A stretch of 10,368 nt of DNA from Methanobacteriota archaeon (GTDB lineage Archaea > Hydrothermarchaeota > Hydrothermarchaeia > Hydrothermarchaeales > JACRDW01): the NCBI GenBank assembly GCA_016212785.1, contig JACRDW010000013.1, positions 1 to 10,368 on the forward strand, written 5' to 3'. Shown here piece by piece: positions 5,817 through 10,368 of this stretch (position 1 is its first letter; each line of letters starts with the position of its first letter). The position numbers and the translations under genes are program-made. The notes under the pieces were generated by a model. That model saw only the letters and a list, made by a program, of their open reading frames with translations. It was not told where the DNA came from and did not search any database.

Positions 5817-6785
5817 TCAATCGTACCTTATCCTCGGGTCGACGTATGCGTACGCTACGTCTGCTATCAGGTTTCCAATAACCACGAGGATTCCGAACAG
5901 CAGCACGAGAGCCATCATAACAGGGTAGTCTCTCCCGAAAACCGCGCTTACCGCAAGCCTGCCCATTCCGGGCCATCCGCACACGGTTTCTACAAGAACT
6001 GCGCCGCTCAACAGCCCGGGAAGAGACATTCCCAGTATGGTTACCAGAGGCAGCAGTGCGTTTTTCAGCGCGTGCTTGTAGATTACGGTTCTCTCGCTCA
6101 GACCCCTCGCCCTTGCCGCAGTTATGTAGTCCTGCCGTAAAACTTCAAGCATGCTTGCCCTCACGAAGCGCGCTATCCCCGCCATTCCGGCAGTGCCGAG
6201 AACGAAAGCCGGGATTATCAAGTGCCTCAGGTAATCGAATATCGTCGGAGCAGTTATTCTGGGGTCGATAATTCCAGAGGAAGGCAGCCAGCCAAGCTTT
6301 ACAGAAAAGAGTAGGATTAGCATCAGCGCGAGCCAGAAGTTTGGAAGAGATATACCAGCAAACGCTCCAACCGTTGCGAGGTGGTCGAAGAGCGAGTACT
6401 GCCTCACTGCGCTTAAAACGCCAACGGGAATCGCAACGACTATCGAAAGAATTAAAGCGCTTATGGTCAGCTCGAGCGTGGGCAGAATTCTGGCAGCCAC
6501 AAGCTCGTTGACCTGCATCCCGAGTATCAGTCCGACTGAAATTCCGAGGTCGCCCTGCAGGATTCTGGAGAGCCATTTGAAGTACTGTACGTAAATCGGC
6601 TTGTCCAGACCAAGATTTGCATTCACCCTTGCAACCGCTTCGGGGTCTAAAGCCTTTGGACCGAGCAAAACAGAGGCAGGGCTGCCGGGGGCGAGGTGAA
6701 TTATCGAGAAGGAGATTATCGAGATTCCAAGGACCAGCGGAATCATTACAATAATCCTTCTAAGCACATAGCTTAGCATTGACAT
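5817..6785 (-). CDS. oppB: Peptide/nickel-type ABC transporter permease, OppB/DppB family
   Basis: This 322-residue integral membrane protein pairs with OppC. The N-terminus is typical: M-L-S-Y-V-L-R-R-I-I-V-M-I-P-L-V-L-G as the first membrane segment, then H-L-A-P-G-S-P and N-L-G-L-D-K-P-I-Y-V-Q-Y. The EAA loop lies at about 219-242 (D-Y-I-T-A-A-R-A-R-G-L-S-E), and E-T-V-C-G-W-P-G-M-G-R (266-276) and the closing Y-V-D-P-R-I-R are hallmarks of the family. Length is normal. The ATG at 6785 follows the oppA stop by 13 bp, in which AGGTGAGG is a strong ribosome-binding site; the third codon (ATG at 6779) is a possible alternative. Confidence 0.93.
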   Translation of the reverse strand: MSMLSYVLRRIIVMIPLVLGISIISFSIIHLAPGSPASVLLGPKALDPEAVARVNANLGLDKPIYVQYFKWLSRILQGDLGISVGLILGMQVNELVAARILPTLELTISALILSIVVAIPVGVLSAVRQYSLFDHLATVGAFAGISLPNFWLALMLILLFSVKLGWLPSSGIIDPRITAPTIFDYLRHLIIPAFVLGTAGMAGIARFVRASMLEVLRQDYITAARARGLSERTVIYKHALKNALLPLVTILGMSLPGLLSGAVLVETVCGWPGMGRLAVSAVFGRDYPVMMALVLLFGILVVIGNLIADVAYAYVDPRIRYD

Positions 6786-6798
6786 TGCCTCACCTGCA

Positions 6799-8412
6799 CT
6801 ACCTCTTTATGTACCACCTGTCCACGTTCCAGAGTATTCCTATCGGAGTGCCGAAAATTCCTGTATCCGAGTCGAATTTCTTGTTAACCCCGACCACTGC
6901 TTTGGTGTAGTACAGGAACAGGTAGGGGTTGTCTTTTGCTACCTCTTCCTGGAAATCCCGGTAGAGAGCCTTTCTGTCCTCTTTCCTGCACCCGTGCACG
7001 ACAAGTGCTTCGTCCAGGATTTTATTGACAGCAGGATTGTGATAGGAAATGAAGTTGAAATCTTTGGCTTTCTCTGAATGCCAGATGCTCGATGCGTCCG
7101 GGTCGACTCCGAGACTCCAGCCGAGGATTATAGCATCAAAGTTCTTTGAGCTCACTTTGTCCACAAAGGTGGGCCACTCGAGGTACTGCACCCTCACGTC
7201 TATGCCCACTTTTTTCAGCCTGTCCTGTATTATGACTGCAATTTTCTCCCTCTGCTTGTTTCCCTTGTTGGTCATCAGAGTGAAGCTGAAATCCCTGCCG
7301 TTTTTATCAATTATTCCATTGCGGTTCTCGTCCTTTAAGCCTGCTTCAGCCAAGAGCTTTTTTGCAAGCTCAACATCGTGAGCAGGGGTTTTAATGTTAG
7401 GATTAAAAGCCCAGGATATGGGCGCCATTGGTACGTTTGCTTCTCTTCCAAAGCCGAGGAACACCTCGTCTATGATGTTCTTCTTGTCGACGGCGTGCAG
7501 GATTGCCCCCCTTACCTTTGGGTCCCGGAAAAACTCGTGATTCAGGTTGTAGCCCATGTAGCCGTAGGCGAGAGTATCGTACTCGTAGACGCTGATGTGC
7601 TGCGCTGCTTTAAACCTCGCCACCTGGTCGAACTCTATCCCTGTAACGTCAACCTCGCCGGTGAAGAGCTGCTCGGTTAAAACTGTGTTGTCAGGTACTA
7701 CTTTGTAGATTATCCGGTCGAGGTAGGGCCTGCCGCGGTAGTACTCGTCGAAGGCTGTTACGACAATCTTGTCGTCCGGTATCCATTCCTTGAATTTGAA
7801 AGGACCTGAACCGACGGGCTTAACGTTGAAAGGGGCGGTATTAACGTCTATGCCGGCGAAAAGGTGAGACGGAAGAATACCCATGCCGGTTACGAGAAGG
7901 AAGGAGCAGTCCGCCTTGGCGAGATGGAATCTGACGGTGTAGTTGTTCACAACTTCTACTTCCCTCAAATTCTGAACATCTGCCTGATTTGGAGCGTTAG
8001 TCCTGGGGTCTTTGAAGGTGTCGAAGGTAAACTTCACGTCCCTCGCGGTGAGCTCTTTCCCGTCATGGAATTTTATTCCCTTCCTGAGGTAGAAGGTGTA
8101 GGTAAGTCCGTCCTCCGAGATTTCCCATCTCTCAGCCATTTTAGGCTTCGGCTCAAGCGTGTGTGAGTCGATTTCTATCAGGGAATCGTACACCAGCCCT
8201 ACGATGTCGCTCGAGGCGGAGTCGCTTACGAGAAGGGGGTTCAATACCTTTGCATCGCCTATTGAACCCCACACCAGAGTGCCGCCGTACTTTCCCTCCT
8301 GCGCAGCTTCTTTCTCTCCAACACAGCCGCTCAGCAGCAGAAGAACACAGACGTAGGGGGCCATTGAATTCAGTATATTTTGACCCCCTACGTCAAACTC
8401 CTTTTTCTTCAT
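6799..8412 (-). CDS. oppA: Extracellular solute-binding lipoprotein, family 5 (OppA/DppA-like)
   Basis: From the ATG at 8412 the product is 537 residues, the ligand-binding component of the importer. It begins M-K-K-K, has a hydrophobic run and a lipobox L-S-G-C with C30, so it should be anchored outside the membrane. The family 5 signature is clear: Y-D-S-L-I-E-I-D, A-E-R-W-E-I-S-E-D-G-L-T-Y-T-F-Y-L-R-K-G-I-K-F-H-D-G, then A-R-D-V-K-F-T-F-D. Later G-S-G-P-F-K-F, R-G-A-I-L-H-A-V-D-K and the D-A-I-I-L-G-W block fit too. I reject the longer frame to 8478 because it overlaps the phosphatase gene by 65 bp and lacks a signal sequence at its start; GGAG sits about 10 bases before 8412. The ligand may be a peptide, nickel complex or sugar; sequence alone does not decide. 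A perfect inverted repeat lies within codons 7-22. Confidence 0.92.
   Translation of the reverse strand: MKKKEFDVGGQNILNSMAPYVCVLLLLSGCVGEKEAAQEGKYGGTLVWGSIGDAKVLNPLLVSDSASSDIVGLVYDSLIEIDSHTLEPKPKMAERWEISEDGLTYTFYLRKGIKFHDGKELTARDVKFTFDTFKDPRTNAPNQADVQNLREVEVVNNYTVRFHLAKADCSFLLVTGMGILPSHLFAGIDVNTAPFNVKPVGSGPFKFKEWIPDDKIVVTAFDEYYRGRPYLDRIIYKVVPDNTVLTEQLFTGEVDVTGIEFDQVARFKAAQHISVYEYDTLAYGYMGYNLNHEFFRDPKVRGAILHAVDKKNIIDEVFLGFGREANVPMAPISWAFNPNIKTPAHDVELAKKLLAEAGLKDENRNGIIDKNGRDFSFTLMTNKGNKQREKIAVIIQDRLKKVGIDVRVQYLEWPTFVDKVSSKNFDAIILGWSLGVDPDASSIWHSEKAKDFNFISYHNPAVNKILDEALVVHGCRKEDRKALYRDFQEEVAKDNPYLFLYYTKAVVGVNKKFDSDTGIFGTPIGILWNVDRWYIKR
8350..8394. repeat. Perfect 11-bp inverted repeat in the oppA signal-peptide codons
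   Basis: The arms gacgtaggggg (8350-8360) and ccccctacgtc (8384-8394) are exact complements with a 23-base spacer. Eight of eleven pairs are G-C, so the oppA mRNA could form a stable hairpin starting about 18 bases after the start codon. The spacer also holds an in-frame ATG (8362-8364) that could act as an internal start, though I see no ribosome-binding site for it. Confidence 0.7.
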
Positions 8413-8413
8413 A

Positions 8414-9157
8414 TCACAGACTCTCCAGCACGTAGTCAGGTTTAATTTCACTTTTATCAGCGTCTTCCTGCTTCGCATATCCTGTAAGCACGAGCGCGGT
8501 TTTCAGTCCTGCTTTTTTGCCCATCGCTATGTCTGTTTCAATTCTATCGCCAATCAGCAGAATTTCCTGCGGCGCTGCTTTTGCCTTTCTCAGAATTATG
8601 TCTCCCATTATGTGCGAGGGTTTTCCGATAACAATCGGCTCCTTTTCGCACGCTGTTCTCACTGCACTGACAATCGCTCCGGCTCCAGGAAGCATGCCGT
8701 CTTCTGTTACCAGCGTATTATCTAAATTTGTCGCAAGAAAATCTGCGCCGTTTCTGATGAGCTTCGCAGCAGTTGCAATCTTCGTGTAATTTAAATTTCT
8801 GTCCAGTCCGACGAGCACGACGTTGCACCTCCTCATGCCTGTTTTGATGCTCTGCGCCTCGAGCTCATTCTTCAGACCTTCTTCGCCTATCATAAAAACC
8901 CTGGGACTCGAATAATTTTCCTTTATATAAAGCGCACTCGCATAGCCGGAGGTTATTATTTCCTCTTCCTCGGCTGGTATTCCGAAGCCTTCCAATTTTT
9001 TGACGCAATCGCCTCTCGCCAGCGTGGAGTTGTTCGTGAGGAAGAGCACCTTTCCCTTGCTTCTTAAATTTTCAATTCTTTTATCTGCATTTGACACAAG
9101 TTTTGTGCCTCTATATACAACGCCGTCGAGGTCGAGAACGAAGCACTTTATGCTCAT
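8414..9157 (-). CDS. HAD-superfamily phosphatase, NagD/PGP (class IIA cap) type
   Basis: From the ATG at 9157 the protein has 247 residues. It carries all four HAD motifs: D9-L-D11-G-V-V-Y-R-G with the nucleophile D9, T41 in F-L-T-N-N-S, K179 in I-G-K-P-S, and G-D-R-I-E-T-D with D204 and D209. The block A-T-N-L-D-N-T-L...G-M-L-P-G-A-G-A (142-161) belongs to the class IIA cap of NagD, phosphoglycolate and 4-nitrophenyl phosphatases. It should hydrolyse a small phosphate ester in the cytoplasm; the substrate is unknown. It is the first gene of the operon: its stop is one base from the oppA ATG (TGATATG). I prefer 9157 to the TTG at 9178 because the D-L-D-G strand begins right after it and a TATA-like box lies about 26 bp upstream. 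A transport-linked role is inference from context only. Confidence 0.88.
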   Translation of the reverse strand: MSIKCFVLDLDGVVYRGTKLVSNADKRIENLRSKGKVLFLTNNSTLARGDCVKKLEGFGIPAEEEEIITSGYASALYIKENYSSPRVFMIGEEGLKNELEAQSIKTGMRRCNVVLVGLDRNLNYTKIATAAKLIRNGADFLATNLDNTLVTEDGMLPGAGAIVSAVRTACEKEPIVIGKPSHIMGDIILRKAKAAPQEILLIGDRIETDIAMGKKAGLKTALVLTGYAKQEDADKSEIKPDYVLESL

Positions 9158-9179
9158 GAATTTATAATTATCAACCAAG

Positions 9180-9187
9180 GCTAAAAA
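9180..9187 (-). promoter_or_regulatory. Possible TATA box of the phosphatase-opp operon
   Basis: The minus strand reads TTTTTAGC after GCAAAGA, a BRE-like purine stretch similar to the one before abiEi. It is centred about 26 bp from the ATG at 9157, which would give a leaderless mRNA. The match to consensus is weak. An alternative is CTTATACG (9209-9216), which would give a leader of about 30 bases. Confidence 0.35.
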
Positions 9188-9200
9188 TCTTTGCCTAACC

Positions 9201-9208
9201 TTTATATA
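9201..9208 (+). promoter_or_regulatory. TATA box of the coiled-coil gene
   Basis: The plus strand reads TTTATATA. Transcription would start near 9229-9230, just before the GAGGA ribosome-binding site at 9231-9235 and the ATG at 9240. A perfect palindrome tatacgtata (9205-9214) overlaps the box, between two divergent transcripts. Confidence 0.6.
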
Positions 9209-9239
9209 CGTATAAGATTAATGATAAATCGAGGAAATT

Positions 9240-10368
9240 ATGGAGCTTTCCGCCCAAACAAGGGAAGAGGACCTGTTGGAAGAAATCGACAGATTAAACA
9301 AGATAATTCAGTACAACATGAGGATGCAGGAGGGGGTTTTAAGAGAGAAGCAAAAGGAGCTTGAAAAAAGAGAGCTTGAAGCCGAAGAGCTGCAGAACAA
9401 GCTGGAAAAATTGGAAAAGGAAATAAGCAGCCTGAAGAAAACGCTGCCAAAAAAAGGAAAGGCGGTTGAAGTAAGAAAGATAATCCAACTTGAAGACGAA
9501 AACGAAGAGTTGAAAAAGGAAATAGACGACTTAAAAAAGGCAGTAGCAGAGGCAGAAAAGGCAGCCGAGCTGAAGAAGGTATTAGACGAGAAATCCAGAG
9601 ACATTAAAGCTAAAGAGTCCCAGATTCAGAGGCTGGAAGAAAAGCTGAAGCAGAAGGAGGAGCTTGTCTCGGCAAAGACTTTTGAAACCGAGAAGCTGAC
9701 AGCAACTTCTGATTCGCTGAAGGCGGAGATAGGCTCGCTCAAGAGAAGTGCGGCTGAAAAAGATGCAAAGCTTTCCGAGCTTGAGCAGAAGCTGGGGAGC
9801 ATAGAGGCTAAAATAAAAGAGTTCAAAACCGCAGCCGGTGTAAAGGAAGAAGCGACGCTGATTCAGAAACTGTTCGGCATAGGCAAAAAAACTCTTTCAC
9901 CAGAAGAAGAGCTGGAGCTCCTAAAAACGAATACGAGTGAAAGGCTGGGCAAGTTTTCTGAGTACGAAGCGCAGGTGAACGACCTAAGCGAGAAATACCA
10001 GAATCTGCGAGTAGAGCTCGAAGAGAAGATTGCATCTTATAACGAGCTTCTGAAAACGAAAGAGAGCATGACTTCTGAGCTGGGCAAGCTCAAGGAAAAG
10101 TATCAAAATCTGCAGCTTGTCCTCGAGGACAAGTCCAAATCGCTGGAGCACAAAGACTTTGAAATTGCGAGGCTCTCAAAATTGTCGGAAGAGAATGCAA
10201 GACTCGAGAGGGAGACAACCAGCCTGAAAGAAGCTCTCTCAAGCACCAAGAAAGAGCTCATGGAAACGCAGGACAAGTTTGCGGATTTGAGAAGCATAAC
10301 CAAATCAAAGGATGAGCTCGACTCCGAGATAGCTATTCTCAGAACTGAGCTTGAAGGCAAAGGCGAGA
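9240..10368 (+). CDS. Long coiled-coil protein of unknown function (3' end outside window)
   Basis: An open frame runs from the ATG at 9240 to the window end: 376 complete codons and no stop. GAGGA lies four bases before the ATG, and a TATA box sits at the right distance. The product is almost entirely heptad-like and rich in Lys, Glu and Leu, with no Cys or Trp and only two prolines (P70 and P221) in the visible part, as in a long rod. The helix appears to break near 70-74 (L-P-K-K-G-K) and at 200-222, around L-I-Q-K-L-F-G-I-G-K-K-T-L-S-P. A related segment (E-K-Y-Q-N-L at 251-256) recurs 35 residues later at 286-291. I see no signal peptide, membrane segment or ATPase motif, but the C-terminus is missing. 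It could be a cytoskeletal, chromosome-associated or scaffold protein; general similarity to SMC or myosin rods would be compositional and uninformative. Confidence 0.85.
   Translation, partial: MELSAQTREEDLLEEIDRLNKIIQYNMRMQEGVLREKQKELEKRELEAEELQNKLEKLEKEISSLKKTLPKKGKAVEVRKIIQLEDENEELKKEIDDLKKAVAEAEKAAELKKVLDEKSRDIKAKESQIQRLEEKLKQKEELVSAKTFETEKLTATSDSLKAEIGSLKRSAAEKDAKLSELEQKLGSIEAKIKEFKTAAGVKEEATLIQKLFGIGKKTLSPEEELELLKTNTSERLGKFSEYEAQVNDLSEKYQNLRVELEEKIASYNELLKTKESMTSELGKLKEKYQNLQLVLEDKSKSLEHKDFEIARLSKLSEENARLERETTSLKEALSSTKKELMETQDKFADLRSITKSKDELDSEIAILRTELEGKGE

Noticed and set aside
6145..6576. 143-codon minus-strand frame inside oppB
   Set aside because: It is an alternative frame of oppB, which has all family hallmarks in the other frame.
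8413..8478. Upstream extension of oppA giving a 559-residue protein
   Set aside because: It overlaps the phosphatase C-terminal codons by 65 bp and puts a hydrophilic stretch before the signal peptide. The ATG at 8412 has GGAG at a suitable distance and begins with M-K-K-K.
9158..9178. TTG at 9178 as the start of the phosphatase
   Set aside because: It adds seven residues not expected before the first HAD strand and lies upstream of the predicted transcription start near 9158.
9238..10360. Several minus-strand frames rich in Ser and Phe opposite the coiled-coil gene
   Set aside because: They are the antisense of Lys/Glu-rich codons, which produce Phe and Ser runs. None has a plausible ribosome-binding site or domain, and the plus strand is one uninterrupted coding frame.
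1..10368. CRISPR array, tRNA or rRNA genes, transposase
   Set aside because: No regularly spaced repeats, no tRNA-like or rRNA sequence and no transposase motifs were seen on either strand. The repeats present are two promoter/leader copies and one 17-bp pair only.

Overview
The window looks like the chromosome of an archaeon, probably a thermophilic euryarchaeon; an Archaeoglobi-like genome is my best guess, but this is inference and I cannot confirm the taxon. The signs are TATA boxes of the TTTATATA/TTTAAATA type lying about 25 bp upstream of start codons (several transcripts would be leaderless), GGTG/GAGG ribosome-binding sites, Lys/Glu-rich proteins with many AGA/AGG and ATA codons, and a Tat signal peptide with a lipobox on a small protein.

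Layout. Almost everything is on the minus strand, so it is read right to left. (1) 1-2800 is a visibly more A+T-rich accessory block with two toxin-antitoxin operons: abiEi-abiEii (type IV, 10-1492) and vapB-vapC (type II, 1912-2583). They are separated and bordered by copies of one small cassette: a near-identical 40-bp promoter followed by the start of a Tat-exported lipoprotein. Copy 1 (1584-1899) encodes 91 residues. Copy 2 (2645-2798) stops after 37 residues, just past the lipobox cysteine, and is absent from a simple long-ORF list. The first 17 bases of the window repeat the outer edge of copy 1 exactly, which predicts a third copy just left of the window. (2) 2831-9157 is one tight operon read leftward: a HAD-family phosphatase, then a complete peptide/nickel-type ABC importer made of lipoprotein binding protein OppA, permeases OppB and OppC, and ATPases OppD and OppF. 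Gaps are -14 to +13 bp. (3) From 9240 to the right edge a plus-strand gene, open at the window end, encodes a long coiled-coil protein of unknown function. It is divergently transcribed from the phosphatase-opp operon.

How it fits together. The importer binds an oligopeptide or related ligand outside the membrane (OppA), passes it through OppB/OppC, and is powered by the OppD/OppF pair. The co-transcribed phosphatase may act on a small phosphorylated metabolite, but its link to transport is unknown. The toxin-antitoxin block looks like an acquired or recombining island attached to the 3' end of the opp operon.

The most notable points are the repeated promoter/Tat-leader cassettes bracketing each toxin-antitoxin module, a perfect 11-bp inverted repeat inside the oppA signal-peptide codons, a perfect 14-bp palindrome at the predicted vapBC start site, an enlarged extracytoplasmic loop in OppC, and the unassigned coiled-coil gene. 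No gene-free stretch exceeds 300 bases. I saw no rRNA, tRNA, CRISPR array or transposase.
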